Assembly: GCA_029862975.1 (NCBI GenBank)
Contig: JAOTWP010000020.1
Span: 1-42,173, forward strand
Source: Acidobacteriota bacterium
Lineage (GTDB): Bacteria > Acidobacteriota > Thermoanaerobaculia > Multivoradales > JAHEKO01
Length of the DNA: 42,173 bases
Direction: 5' to 3'
Of this stretch, positions 8,687 to 17,366 are shown in pieces; the first letter of the stretch is position 1; each line of letters opens with the position of its first letter. The notes beneath the pieces are model-generated. The model saw only the letters and a list, made by a program, of their open reading frames with translations. It had not been told where the DNA came from and did no database searches. The position numbers and the translations under genes were made by a program.

Positions 8687-9861
8687 TCGGCGTGCCACAA
8701 CCGAGCGCGCGCTTCGGCGCCGCCCGCGGCGACCTCGAGCGACCAGGCGTCGTAGGAGCCGAGCTCCGCCAGCAGCCGCGCGGCGCCGCGCCACCGGCGC
8801 AGCTCCTCGAAGTCCGGCAGCGGCAGGCCCGCGAGGCGCGCCTCGAGCTCGGCGGAGACGGCGCGCACGACGTCGAGGTCCGCCGAATAGGAGACCTCGT
8901 GCTCGCGACCGAGCGCCGCGGTCCGCACCGCCGGGAGCAGCTCGCGACCGCGGCTCAGGGCGAGGCGGTCGGAAGCGACGAGCTGCCAGCCTTCCACCGT
9001 CGCGCGCCGGCGCTCCACGCCGAGGACGCGGTACAGGCGCGCGAACGGCAGGGCCGGCGGCATCGTGCCCTGCCGCGCGAAGGTCACCGCCGACGGCAGC
9101 CCGCGCAGGCTGCCCTGGCCGGGGCCGAGAACGGCCGTGGCGCGCGGCCCCGGCGGGGCGCCCTCGGCCATCATCAGCACGCCCCGAGCGGGCCGCACGG
9201 CGTCCGTTCCCTCGACGCCCGCCGACACCAGATCGAGGTGGGCTCCGCTGCGGACGAGCCGGTAGCTGCCCGCCGGCAGGGGGCCGAGCGGGCGATCGAC
9301 GGCCAGACGGACCAGCGCGGCCACGGGCGAAGCGCCGGTGAGGGCTCGCGGCCACTCCTCGCCCGGCGTCCGCAGCATCCACACGCGGCCCGCCCAGCGC
9401 ACCTCGAATCGCCGCTTGCCGTGCTCCACCTCGCCGCCCGCCAGCCACGGGTTGCCGGCCAGGCGGCCGGCGAGGCGGGCCAGCACGGCGATCGTCGGGT
9501 AGACGCTCGCCGCGGCGACGAGGCGCTCGCCGGCCTCGTCGCTGGCCACGGCCATGCCGTGGGCCGGCGGCAAGGGGAACGGGCCGAAGCCGGGAAGATC
9601 GATCTCGGGCACCGCGATGAGGGCGGCCAGGCCGCGTCTCCAGTTCTCGCCGCTGCCCGAGAGCACGAGAAACGCCAGGTTCTGGTGGGGATGCGCCACC
9701 CAGGCGCGCAGCGGCAGATCGGAGCTCTGGAGCAGGCCCGCGACCAGCGATCCCGCCGCCGGCGCCCCAGGTCGCTCGCGGGGCACGTACCAGTAGGCGA
9801 GGTAGGCCGCGGCGAGTACAATCAGCGCCAAGGCGAGCACTCCGTTTCGGACACCGCGCAT
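8683..9861 (-). CDS. unrecognised membrane-anchored protein
   Basis: 392 residues. I do not recognise the family. A single hydrophobic segment at about 7-24, preceded by Arg, suggests an N-terminal signal anchor with the rest in the periplasm. The body is rich in Ala, Leu, Gly, Pro and Arg, with no catalytic motif I can name. It resembles in style the low-complexity soluble parts of DUF3352-like proteins, but that is a weak impression. The ATG lies 7 nt after a TAAGGT -10-like box, consistent with a leaderless transcript. It is divergent from the glycosyltransferase operon (41-bp gap) and ends against the promoter of yceD. Codon pattern matches the neighbours, so it is very likely a real gene. 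Confidence 0.75.
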   Translation of the reverse strand: MRGVRNGVLALALIVLAAAYLAYWYVPRERPGAPAAGSLVAGLLQSSDLPLRAWVAHPHQNLAFLVLSGSGENWRRGLAALIAVPEIDLPGFGPFPLPPAHGMAVASDEAGERLVAAASVYPTIAVLARLAGRLAGNPWLAGGEVEHGKRRFEVRWAGRVWMLRTPGEEWPRALTGASPVAALVRLAVDRPLGPLPAGSYRLVRSGAHLDLVSAGVEGTDAVRPARGVLMMAEGAPPGPRATAVLGPGQGSLRGLPSAVTFARQGTMPPALPFARLYRVLGVERRRATVEGWQLVASDRLALSRGRELLPAVRTAALGREHEVSYSADLDVVRAVSAELEARLAGLPLPDFEELRRWRGAARLLAELGSYDAWSLEVAAGGAEARARLWHAD

Positions 9862-9868
9862 CCGCGAT

Positions 9869-9874
9869 ACCTTA
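9869..9874 (-). promoter_or_regulatory. -10-like TAAGGT placed for a leaderless start
   Basis: TAAGGT on the minus strand is followed by 7 nt and then the ATG at 9861. No -35 box and no Shine-Dalgarno are visible. It is one of six TANNNT-N6/7-start arrangements in the window. Confidence 0.45.
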
Positions 9875-9902
9875 CCCGTTCGCCGATTCCGTCCCCCGCT
9901 GC

Positions 9903-11300
9903 ATGCCCGAGCCGCCGCAGGATCCGTTCGTCGACCCCGCGACCGGGCGGCCCTGGACGGCGAGCCGGCGCGTCGGGCGGGCGCTCGCCAAGAGGCTCCC
10001 CCGGACGGCGCGGACCTGGCACCGGGCGGGGGCCCGGGCGCGGCACTACGCGGGCCGGATCCGCGGCCGTGCCGGACGGCTGGGAGCGACGGCGGGCTGG
10101 ATCCGGGACGTCGCGGCCCAGGTGGCGGCGCGGCGCCGGCGGACCGGCCTCACGGTGGCGGTCGACGCCACCCCGCTGTGGGATCCGCTCACCGGGGTCG
10201 GCTGGTACCTCTACCGGGTCCTCCGGGAGCTCGCCGACGAGCCGGGGCTGGCGATCCGCCTCTACGGTCCCGTCCTGCACGGCGGCCCCGACGTGCCCGA
10301 GCCCGTCGTCGCCCTGCCCGCCGGCCGCGCCGTCGAGCGCGTCGTCCTCGACGTGCCGCACGATCTGCTCGTCTCGCCCGGCCGGCTCATGACCTGGATC
10401 CGAGGCATCTCGCCCATCCTCATCGCTCTCGACGGCAACCGCGTGCTGTTCGCGCCCAACTTCCTCCTGCCCCGCCGCTTCCTGCTCGCCCGCGGCCGGC
10501 GGGTCGCCACCGTCCACGATCTGGGACTGCATCGGGTCCCGGAGACGCTCCAGGAGGAGACGCGGCGGGCGCTGGGGAGGCATCTCAAGCGCTCCACGCA
10601 CCGCGCCCGCCGCCTCATCTCCGTCAGCGGCGCCGTGCGCGACGAGCTGGTCGAGCTCGGCTACGCGCCGGCCGCCAAGATCGACGTCATCCACCACGGA
10701 CCGGGGCAGCTGGCCGGCGTCGCGTCCTCCCGGCTCCCGTCCGGCGTGAGCCCGCCCTTCGCCCTGCACGTGGGCACCCTCGAGCCCCGCAAGAACATCC
10801 TCTTCCTGCTGGCCGTGTGGGACCGGCTGCACGAGATGGGCGGCGAGGTGCCGCGCCTCGTGCTGTGCGGCAAGTACGGCTGGAAGACCGAAGAGCTCGC
10901 GAGGGCGGTGGCCGCGGCGACCGCGCGCGGCCGCGTCCTCCACCTCGGCTACGTCGCGGAGGGCGAGCTCGCCGCGCTCTACCGGGCCGCGACGCTGGTC
11001 GTCTTCCCGACCCGCTACGAAGGCTTCGGCCTGCCGGCCGTCGAGGCCCAGCTCGCCGGCGCGCCGCTCGTCGCAAGCGACCTGCCCGTCCTGCGCGAGG
11101 TGGCGGGCGACGGCGCCGTCTACGCACCGCCCGACGACGCCGCCGGCTTCGCCGCCGCGGTGGCCGCGCTCCTCGCCGATCCCGCGGCCCGCGCCGAGCT
11201 GGTCCGGCGCGGCCGGCGCAACGTCGAGGCCCTGAGCTGGCGCCGGACGGCCGAGCTCACGGCCGCCACCTGGCGCCGGGCCGCGGGGAGGGGTTCGTGA
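9903..11300 (+). CDS. GT4-type glycosyltransferase with Arg-rich N-terminal extension
   Basis: 465 residues. From about residue 82 (LTVAVDATPLWDPLTGVGWYLYRVLREL) this is a GT-B glycosyltransferase of the GT4 type. The second Rossmann domain has HVGTLEPRKN around 290, and the nucleotide-sugar binding E-x7-E appears in RYEGFGLPAVEAQ near 375. It probably adds a sugar to a lipid-linked surface polysaccharide in the cytoplasm. The first ~80 residues are Arg/Ala-rich without hydrophobic runs, unlike normal GT4 starts. They could be a basic membrane-contact tail or an over-called start, since there is no good Shine-Dalgarno at the ATG. First gene of a five-gene operon; the stop overlaps the next start. 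Confidence 0.88.
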   Translation: MPEPPQDPFVDPATGRPWTASRRVGRALAKRLPRTARTWHRAGARARHYAGRIRGRAGRLGATAGWIRDVAAQVAARRRRTGLTVAVDATPLWDPLTGVGWYLYRVLRELADEPGLAIRLYGPVLHGGPDVPEPVVALPAGRAVERVVLDVPHDLLVSPGRLMTWIRGISPILIALDGNRVLFAPNFLLPRRFLLARGRRVATVHDLGLHRVPETLQEETRRALGRHLKRSTHRARRLISVSGAVRDELVELGYAPAAKIDVIHHGPGQLAGVASSRLPSGVSPPFALHVGTLEPRKNILFLLAVWDRLHEMGGEVPRLVLCGKYGWKTEELARAVAAATARGRVLHLGYVAEGELAALYRAATLVVFPTRYEGFGLPAVEAQLAGAPLVASDLPVLREVAGDGAVYAPPDDAAGFAAAVAALLADPAARAELVRRGRRNVEALSWRRTAELTAATWRRAAGRGS

Positions 11301-12421
11301 GCGGCGGGCCGCGGGTCGCCGTCGACGCCCGCGCTCTGGTCGACGCTCCCGCGGGCGTCGGCTACTACACCCGCGCCGTCCTCGAACGGCTGGCGGCCCG
11401 CGGCAACGTGCGCATTACGGCCCTGAGCCACCGCGCCGCGCGCGATGCGGGACCGCTGGCCGCGGCCGGCGTGCAGTTCGAGGTCCGCAGCGCGCCGTTC
11501 GGCTACTGGTGGCAGCAGCGCACGCTGCCGGCACGCCTCCGACGGGGCGACTTCGACCTCCTGTGGTCCCCCCTCGGCACGCTGCCGCAGGAGGTGCCCG
11601 TTCCCGCCGTCGTCACGATCCACGACCTGACCCCGCTGTTCTTTCCCTACTGGCACTCCTTGCGCAACCGCTTCACGTTCCGGCGCCAGCTGCCCGCCAC
11701 CCTGCGCAGCGCGGCGCGCATCGTCGCCGTCTCGCAGGCGACGGCCGGGGATCTCGGGCGCCGCTTCCCGACCTGCGCGGGCCGCGTCACCGTCATCGCG
11801 AACGGCGTCGATCCCCGGTTCGTGCCCGCCCCGGCGGCCGCCATCCAGACGATCCGCGACAGCTTCGACGCCCCCGACGGCTACGTCCTCTTCGTCGGGA
11901 CGCTCGAGCCCCGCAAGAACGTGACCGGCCTGCTCGACGCCTGGGAGCTGGCTCGGGAGCGGCTGCCGGCGGCGCCACCGCTGCTGATTGCCGGCGCCGC
12001 CGGCTGGGGCAGCGCCGGCCTGCGGCGGCGGCTGCGCCGCGCTCCCGGCGTGCGCTACCTCGGCCGCCTGCCCCGGCCGCGGCTTCTCGAGGCCCTGCAG
12101 GGGGCCCTGGCCTTCGCCTACCCCTCCCTCTACGAGGGGTTCGGACTGCCGGTCGCCGAGGCCATGGCCTGCGGGATCGCCGTCGTCACCTCCGATCGAT
12201 CGAGCCTGCCGGAGGTGGTCGGCGACGCCGGGATCCAGGTCAATCCGCGCAACACGAGAGACCTCGCGGCCGCCCTCGTCAAGCTCGTCGCCGACCCGGC
12301 CCTGCGCGCCGAGCTCGGAGCGGAAGCCCGGGCGCGGGTCGAGCGCTTCAGCTGGGAGCGCTCGACCGAAGCGCTGGAGAGGGTCTTCGCGGAGGTCCTG
12401 AACGCGAGCCGTTCCGGGTAG
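11297..12421 (+). CDS. GT4-type glycosyltransferase (GTG start)
   Basis: 374 residues from a GTG that overlaps the previous stop as GTGA. It opens PRVAVDARALVDAPAGVGYYTRAVLERL and has VVTIHDLTPLFFP, VSQATAGDL, then FVGTLEPRKNVTGLLDAW and SLYEGFGLPVAEAMACG, the complete GT4 donor-site signature with both Glu residues. It is paralogous to its two flanking genes, which share the VGTLEPRKN or equivalent segment, suggesting local duplication. The role is transfer of one sugar during repeat-unit assembly; donor and acceptor cannot be read from sequence. The frame is open far upstream but that part is out-of-frame reading of the preceding gene. Confidence 0.9.
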   Translation: MSGGPRVAVDARALVDAPAGVGYYTRAVLERLAARGNVRITALSHRAARDAGPLAAAGVQFEVRSAPFGYWWQQRTLPARLRRGDFDLLWSPLGTLPQEVPVPAVVTIHDLTPLFFPYWHSLRNRFTFRRQLPATLRSAARIVAVSQATAGDLGRRFPTCAGRVTVIANGVDPRFVPAPAAAIQTIRDSFDAPDGYVLFVGTLEPRKNVTGLLDAWELARERLPAAPPLLIAGAAGWGSAGLRRRLRRAPGVRYLGRLPRPRLLEALQGALAFAYPSLYEGFGLPVAEAMACGIAVVTSDRSSLPEVVGDAGIQVNPRNTRDLAAALVKLVADPALRAELGAEARARVERFSWERSTEALERVFAEVLNASRSG

Positions 12422-12447
12422 ACTCGGCCGGCGCGGAGCCCAGAGCC

Positions 12448-13608
12448 TTGCCCTACAGAATCGGCATCGATGCACGCCAGCTCCAGGACCCGGGACCCGG
12501 GGCCTACATCCGGAATCTCGTTCGCGGCCTGGCCCAGATCGACGAGGACAACACCTACGTCCTGTTCGTCGGCGGTCGCTACGACGGCGAGCTCGAGGGC
12601 CTGCCCGAGCGCTTCGCCATGGTGACCGAGCGCTCTCCGGTCTTTTCGCTGCGCGAGCGCGTCGCTCTTTCCTGGCGCCAGTACGAGCAGCGCCTGGACC
12701 TCTACCACGCCACCCACTACACCCTGCCGATCTGGGTGCCCAGCCGCACGGTCACGACGGTCTACGACATCGTCGACCTGTTCTATCCCGACTTCATGCC
12801 GGGAAGGCTCTCGAAGTACGTCGCCCCGGCCCAGATCCGCGCCACACTGTCGCGCAGCCACCGGATCATCGCCGCGTCGGAGAGCACGAAGGAGGACCTC
12901 GTCGACTACTTCGATCTGCGCCCGCGCAAGATCGCCAGCGTCTACCCCGGCATCGACGACGCTTACGGTCCGGACGACGACGGCGACGACCACCGGATTC
13001 GCGAGGAGCTCGGGCTCCCGGGCGACTACGTCTTGTTCCGCGGCGACCCGCGGCCCCACAAGAACGAGGAGTGCGTCCTCTCGGCCTTCGCCGCGGCCAC
13101 TCGCGGCGGCGACGCGCAACCTCATCTCGTCGGCATCGGCGACCGCGAGATCGGCGGCGCGCGCTTCGCGCACCTGCTCGCCCGTCTCGATCTCGCCAGC
13201 CGCGTCCACTGGCTCGACGCCGACGCCGAGGTCCACCTGCCGGCGCTCCTGCGCGGCGCCCGCCTCTTTCTCTACCCGACCCTCTACGAGGGCCTCGCCC
13301 TGCCGGTGGTCGAAGCCATGGCCTGCGGCGTGCCGGTGGTCACCTCCCGCAACGCGGCCCTGCGCGAGGTCGCCGAGAACGCTGCCAAGCTCGTCGAGCC
13401 TTCGAGCGTGGACAGCCTGGCGGGCGCGATCGGCTGGTGCTTGAACGACCGCGTCCTGGCCGCGAGCCTCGCGGCCGACGGACTCCGCCGCGCCGCCGGC
13501 TTTCGCTGGAGCCGCGTCGCCGAGCAGACCCTCGAGGTCTACGAGGCGGCGTTGTCCAACGGTGGAGCGCGATCCCGGCTTCTGAACCGCCGCGAGCCAG
13601 CTTCTTGA
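12448..13608 (+). CDS. GT4-type glycosyltransferase (TTG start)
   Basis: 386 residues. Homology begins at YRIGIDARQLQDPGPGAYIRNLVRGL. The only start-like codon just before it is TTG at 12448, 26 bp after the previous stop, so I use it, with modest certainty. Later motifs are VYDIVDLFYPDFMPG, AASESTKEDL, FRGDPRPHKNEE (a variant of the xGTxxPRKN loop) and TLYEGLALPVVEAMACGVPVVTS, the GT4 E-x7-E site. It is a paralogue of the two genes before it and its stop overlaps the next gene as TTGA. It is expected to act in the same polysaccharide pathway at the cytoplasmic membrane face. Confidence 0.87.
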   Translation: MPYRIGIDARQLQDPGPGAYIRNLVRGLAQIDEDNTYVLFVGGRYDGELEGLPERFAMVTERSPVFSLRERVALSWRQYEQRLDLYHATHYTLPIWVPSRTVTTVYDIVDLFYPDFMPGRLSKYVAPAQIRATLSRSHRIIAASESTKEDLVDYFDLRPRKIASVYPGIDDAYGPDDDGDDHRIREELGLPGDYVLFRGDPRPHKNEECVLSAFAAATRGGDAQPHLVGIGDREIGGARFAHLLARLDLASRVHWLDADAEVHLPALLRGARLFLYPTLYEGLALPVVEAMACGVPVVTSRNAALREVAENAAKLVEPSSVDSLAGAIGWCLNDRVLAASLAADGLRRAAGFRWSRVAEQTLEVYEAALSNGGARSRLLNRREPAS

Positions 13609-14720
13609 ACGGCGAGCCGATTCCCACGGTCCTCGTCCACGACTGGCTCACCGGCATGCGGGGCGGGGAGAAGGTGCTCGAGCAGATCGCCAGCGATCAT
13701 CCGCAAGCCCCGATCCACACTCTCTTCCACTTCCCGGGCACCGTGAGCGCCGCCCTGGAGTCGCACCCGATCCGCACCTCGTTTCTCCAGCGCGCCCCCC
13801 TCCTGCGGTCGCGGTACCGCTACTACCTGCCGCTCTATCCGCGGGCGATCGAGTCCCTGCGGCTGCCGCCCTGCCGCTTCGTCCTCGGCACCAGCCACGC
13901 CGTCGCCAAGGGGGTGCGCAAGCCCCCCGGCTCGCTCCACGTCTGCTACTGCCACACGCCGATGCGCTACGTCTGGGACCAGCAGGACGCCTATTTCCCG
14001 CCCGGCGGCGGCCCGCTGGCGGCCCTGCGGCGCCTGCTTCTCGCCCGCCTGCGGCGCTGGGACGTGGCGACCGTCGATCGCGTCGACCGCTACGTCGCCA
14101 ACTCGACCTTCGTGGCCGACCGCATCCGCCGTTACTACGGCCGTGCCGCGGAGGTGCTCCATCCGCCCGTCGACACCGACTTCTTCCGCCCCGACCCGAG
14201 CGTCCGGCGCGAGGAGTTCTGCCTCGCCGTCTCCGCGCTGGCGCCCTACAAGAGGATCGACGTCGCGATGGCGGCGTGCGGCCGGCTCGGCCTCGAGCTC
14301 AGGGTGGTCGGCACCGGCCCCGAGCGGGCGCGGCTGGCGCGCGGCGCCGGCGGCGGCGGCGTGCGCTTCCTGGGCCGGGTCGGCGCCGTCCGCCTGCGGG
14401 ACCTCTACCGCCGAGCCCTGTGCTTCGTCCAGCCCGGCGTCGAGGATTTCGGAATCTCGGCGGTCGAGGCGCTGGCCTGCGGCTGTCCGGTGGCCGCCCT
14501 GGGCCGCGGCGGGGTCACCGACATCGTCGCCGACGGACGCCACGGGGTCCTCTACGGCGAGGCGGGCGACGTGGCGGCGACCGCCGCGGCGATTGACAAA
14601 CTGCGGAACATGAGATTCAATCCTTTGGACTTGAGAGCGCATGCCGAGGGCTTCTCGACACACCGCTTTCGGCACCAGTTTCGACAGCTCCTCCCAGAGG
14701 CGTACGGGCTCACCTCGTGA
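13605..14720 (+). CDS. glycosyltransferase family 4 protein (WbaZ-like)
   Basis: 371 residues from a TTG overlapping the previous stop (TTGA). The opening TVLVHDWLTGMRGGEKVLEQI, then FLQRAPL, SHAVAKGVRKP, CYCHTPMRYVWDQ and VANSTFVADRI, match the mannosyltransferase-like WbaZ branch of GT4. The donor site is GVEDFGISAVEALACG near 285. It is distinct from the three genes before it, so this step probably uses a different acceptor. It ends in a GTGA overlap with the priming transferase. Naming it a mannosyltransferase would go beyond the sequence. Confidence 0.88.
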   Translation: MNGEPIPTVLVHDWLTGMRGGEKVLEQIASDHPQAPIHTLFHFPGTVSAALESHPIRTSFLQRAPLLRSRYRYYLPLYPRAIESLRLPPCRFVLGTSHAVAKGVRKPPGSLHVCYCHTPMRYVWDQQDAYFPPGGGPLAALRRLLLARLRRWDVATVDRVDRYVANSTFVADRIRRYYGRAAEVLHPPVDTDFFRPDPSVRREEFCLAVSALAPYKRIDVAMAACGRLGLELRVVGTGPERARLARGAGGGGVRFLGRVGAVRLRDLYRRALCFVQPGVEDFGISAVEALACGCPVAALGRGGVTDIVADGRHGVLYGEAGDVAATAAAIDKLRNMRFNPLDLRAHAEGFSTHRFRHQFRQLLPEAYGLTS

Positions 14721-16144
14721 TTCGTCAACGCCACAAGATCACCTCGATCATCTACCTCTGCGGCGATCTCGTCGCGACCGCGGGAGCCTTCTTCGCGGCC
14801 TGGTACCTGCGGTTCGAGACCGGCATCTTCGCCGTCGCCGGCCGGCCCGAGTACGAGCGCTACCTGGCGCTGCTGCCGGTCATCCTCGTCTTGTGGCCGG
14901 TCGTGTACTACTTCCACGGCCTCTATCAGGTCCAGCGCGGCCGCAGCCGCTCGGACGAGGCCATCAATCTCATCGTGGCGATCATCCTCGCCTCGCTCCT
15001 GCTCTCGTTCGCGGTCGTGTGGATGCGGCCCGTCGCCAAGGAAGGCGTGCCGTACGCGATCTTCGGCTACAGCCGCGGCTTCCTCGCGCTGCTTGCCGGC
15101 CTCAACGCGGTGTTCGGCATCGCCGCCCGCAACTCGATCCGCCTGGTCCTGCGGCGCTTCCGGCTCTCGGGGCACAACCTGCAGCGGATTCTCATCGTGG
15201 GCGCCGGGACGCTGGGCAGGGAGGTGGCCCGCAAGCTGATCCGCAACCGCGAGTTCGGGTTCCAGGTCGTCGGCTTCCTGGACGACGATCCCGGCAAGGC
15301 GGACCACAGCTTCGAGGGCGTCGCCGTCCTCGGCACCCTCGACGCCGTGGACGCGCTGCTCCAGGAGCAGAGGATCGACCAGGTCTTCATCGCGTTGCCC
15401 CTCGAGGCCCACCGCAAGACCCTGCGCGTCCTGCGGGTCGTCGGCCGCGAATGCGTCGAAGTGCGGATCGTGCCCGACGTGCTGCAGTACGCCACCCTGC
15501 AGGCCAAGGTCGAGGACCTCGACGGCACGCCGGTGATCAACCTCTCCCAGGTTCCGCTGCAGGGCTGGGGGACGCTCGTCAAGAGAGGGCTCGACCTGGC
15601 CGTCGCGACAGCGATGATGGCGGTCGCCCTGCCCTTCTTCCCGCTCGTCGCCCTCTTGATCTGGATCGAGGACCGCGGTCCGATCTTCTACCATCAGGAG
15701 CGCATGGGCCTCGACGGGCGCCCCTTCCAGATCCTCAAGCTGCGCTCCATGCGGGTCGGCGCCGAGTCCTCGACCGGCCCGGTGTGGGCCATCAAGGACG
15801 ACCCCCGCCGCACCCGCGTCGGCGCCTTCCTGCGCCGCTGGTCCCTCGACGAGCTGCCCCAGCTGTGGAACGTCTTCCGCGGCCACATGTCGATCGTCGG
15901 CCCACGCCCCGAGCGCCCGGCCTTCGTCCACGAGTTCAAGGAGAAGCTGCCGCTGTACATGCTGCGCCACAAGGTCAAGTCCGGCATCACCGGCTGGGCC
16001 CAGGTCCACGGCTGGCGCGGCAACACGTCGATCAAGAAGCGGCTCCAGTACGATCTCTACTACATCGAGAACTGGTCCCTGAAGCTCGACCTCAAGATCC
16101 TCTGGATGACCCTGCTGCACGGCCTCCGGCACAACGCGTACTAG
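14717..16144 (+). CDS. polyprenyl glycosylphosphotransferase, WcaJ-type priming enzyme
   Basis: 475 residues from GTG. It starts repeat-unit synthesis by transferring a sugar-1-phosphate, glucose-1-P in the WcaJ type, onto undecaprenyl phosphate. The N-terminal part has four to five membrane helices within the first ~135 residues. A Rossmann-like CoA-binding domain follows (ILIVGAGTLGREVA near 158). The C-terminal bacterial sugar transferase domain begins VKRGLDLAVA near 290, continues with FYHQERMGLDGRPFQILKLRSM and DELPQLWNVFRGHMSIVGPRPERP, and ends KSGITGWAQVHGWRGNT. All signature segments are intact. It marks the preceding genes as a Wzy- or ABC-type surface polysaccharide operon, although no flippase, polymerase or ABC exporter is in the window. 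Confidence 0.93.
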   Translation: MIRQRHKITSIIYLCGDLVATAGAFFAAWYLRFETGIFAVAGRPEYERYLALLPVILVLWPVVYYFHGLYQVQRGRSRSDEAINLIVAIILASLLLSFAVVWMRPVAKEGVPYAIFGYSRGFLALLAGLNAVFGIAARNSIRLVLRRFRLSGHNLQRILIVGAGTLGREVARKLIRNREFGFQVVGFLDDDPGKADHSFEGVAVLGTLDAVDALLQEQRIDQVFIALPLEAHRKTLRVLRVVGRECVEVRIVPDVLQYATLQAKVEDLDGTPVINLSQVPLQGWGTLVKRGLDLAVATAMMAVALPFFPLVALLIWIEDRGPIFYHQERMGLDGRPFQILKLRSMRVGAESSTGPVWAIKDDPRRTRVGAFLRRWSLDELPQLWNVFRGHMSIVGPRPERPAFVHEFKEKLPLYMLRHKVKSGITGWAQVHGWRGNTSIKKRLQYDLYYIENWSLKLDLKILWMTLLHGLRHNAY

Positions 16145-16186
16145 CGCACTGGTGACCGGGCGGCCTCCCCGCGGCCTACCGGCGGT

Positions 16187-17272
16187 CTACCGGCGGCCGC
16201 CGTCGCCCCGGCAGTAGAGGTCCGCGTAGCGCTCGAGGCAGTCGGCCAGCCGGAAGCGCTCGGCCGCGAGAGCGCGGCCCGCGGCCACGAGCCGGCGGCG
16301 GCGATCGCCATCGGCCAGCAGCGCCTGGACCTCCGCCGCGAAGCGCTCCGGGTCGCGCTCCGCCAGCAGCACCCCCGCGGCGCCGCCGGCCAGCGCCTCG
16401 GGAACTCCCCCCACCGCCGCCGCGACCACCGGCACGCCGACGGCCAGCGCCTCGAGCACCACGACCGGCAGACCCTCCCAGCGCGACGGCAGCACGAGGA
16501 CGGCGGCGCCCGCGAGCTCGGCCAGCGCCCGCTCGCGATCCACCTCCCCGGTCATCGCGACCCGGCCGGCGGCGATCTCGGCCGCCAGGCGGCGGCGCAC
16601 GCGGGGCTCCCCAGCGCCGCCGCCGACGAGGGTCACGGGGACCCCGGCCGCCGCCAGGCGGCGGGCGATCGCCGCCGCGAGCTCCGGGTCCTTCTGCGGC
16701 ACGAGGCGGCCGATGAAGACGGCCCGCGGCGGCCCGGCCGGCGCGGCGGCCGGGAGCGCGTCGACGTCGACGCCGTTGTAGATGACCCGGCAGGCCGCCG
16801 CCGGCGGGATCAAGCGCCAGCTCTGCGCCAGCTTGCAGTCGTGATCGCAGACGTGGATCACGGAGCGCAGGCGGCGCCCCGTCCGCCGCTCGGCCCAGCG
16901 GCCGGCCAGCAGCCGCGGCAGGGAGCGGTGCTGGAAGTGGTAGCCGTGCACGGTGTAGTGGGTCGCAACGGACGGACGGCGCCGGCTCCAGGGGACGAGG
17001 TGGAAGCCCGCCCGGCTGCCGTGGGCGTGGACCACTCCCGGCCGGAAGCCGTCGAGGGCTGCCGCCAGCCGCCGCGAGGCGCGGCCGAGGGAGAAGAACG
17101 GCAGCTCCGCGACCGCGGCCCCGAGGGCGCGGCCGCGGTCCGCCGCGTACGAGCCGGCGTCCGTGGCGAGGCAGACCTCCGCCCCCCGCGCCACGAGATG
17201 CTCCACGAGGGAGAGCACCATCACCGTCCCGCCGCCCGGGCGGCCGTCGGCGACGACCTGGGCGATCCTCAT
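16187..17272 (-). CDS. GT4-type glycosyltransferase
   Basis: 361 residues from the ATG giving MRIAQVVADGRPGGGTVMVLSLVEHL, a typical GT4 opening. GIHAHGSRAGF-like (VVHAHGSRAGFHLV), VIYNGVDVDALP, FIGRLVPQKDPELA and SRWEGLPVVVLEALAVGVPVV follow, with both donor-site Glu residues. The frame is also open from an ATG at 17314 (MSEARSARRDEAGP, in frame), which lies in the 14-bp repeat array; either start is possible. It is downstream of another glycosyltransferase in a minus-strand run that begins with moxR, and converges with the priming transferase gene across 42 bp. The substrate is unknown. Confidence 0.88.
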   Translation of the reverse strand: MRIAQVVADGRPGGGTVMVLSLVEHLVARGAEVCLATDAGSYAADRGRALGAAVAELPFFSLGRASRRLAAALDGFRPGVVHAHGSRAGFHLVPWSRRRPSVATHYTVHGYHFQHRSLPRLLAGRWAERRTGRRLRSVIHVCDHDCKLAQSWRLIPPAAACRVIYNGVDVDALPAAAPAGPPRAVFIGRLVPQKDPELAAAIARRLAAAGVPVTLVGGGAGEPRVRRRLAAEIAAGRVAMTGEVDRERALAELAGAAVLVLPSRWEGLPVVVLEALAVGVPVVAAAVGGVPEALAGGAAGVLLAERDPERFAAEVQALLADGDRRRRLVAAGRALAAERFRLADCLERYADLYCRGDGGRR

Positions 17273-17366
17273 CGGGCCGGCCTCATCGCGCCTGGCTGAT
17301 CGCGCCTCGCTCATCGCGTCTGGCTCATCGGGCCTGGCGCATCGGGCCGCGCTCGCCGGGCCGCGG
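17269..17366 (-). repeat. seven-copy 14-bp tandem repeat over a glycosyltransferase gene junction
   Basis: Seven consecutive 14-bp units at 17269, 17283, 17297, 17311, 17325, 17339 and 17353 follow the plus-strand consensus TCATCGGGCCTGGC. The outermost copy is the most degenerate. On the minus strand most units carry ATGA, a stop/start overlap. The stop codon of the upstream glycosyltransferase (17325-17327), a possible 5-codon mini-frame, and both candidate starts of the downstream glycosyltransferase all fall inside the array. Because 14 is not a multiple of 3, each unit shifts the frame. Confidence 0.85.
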
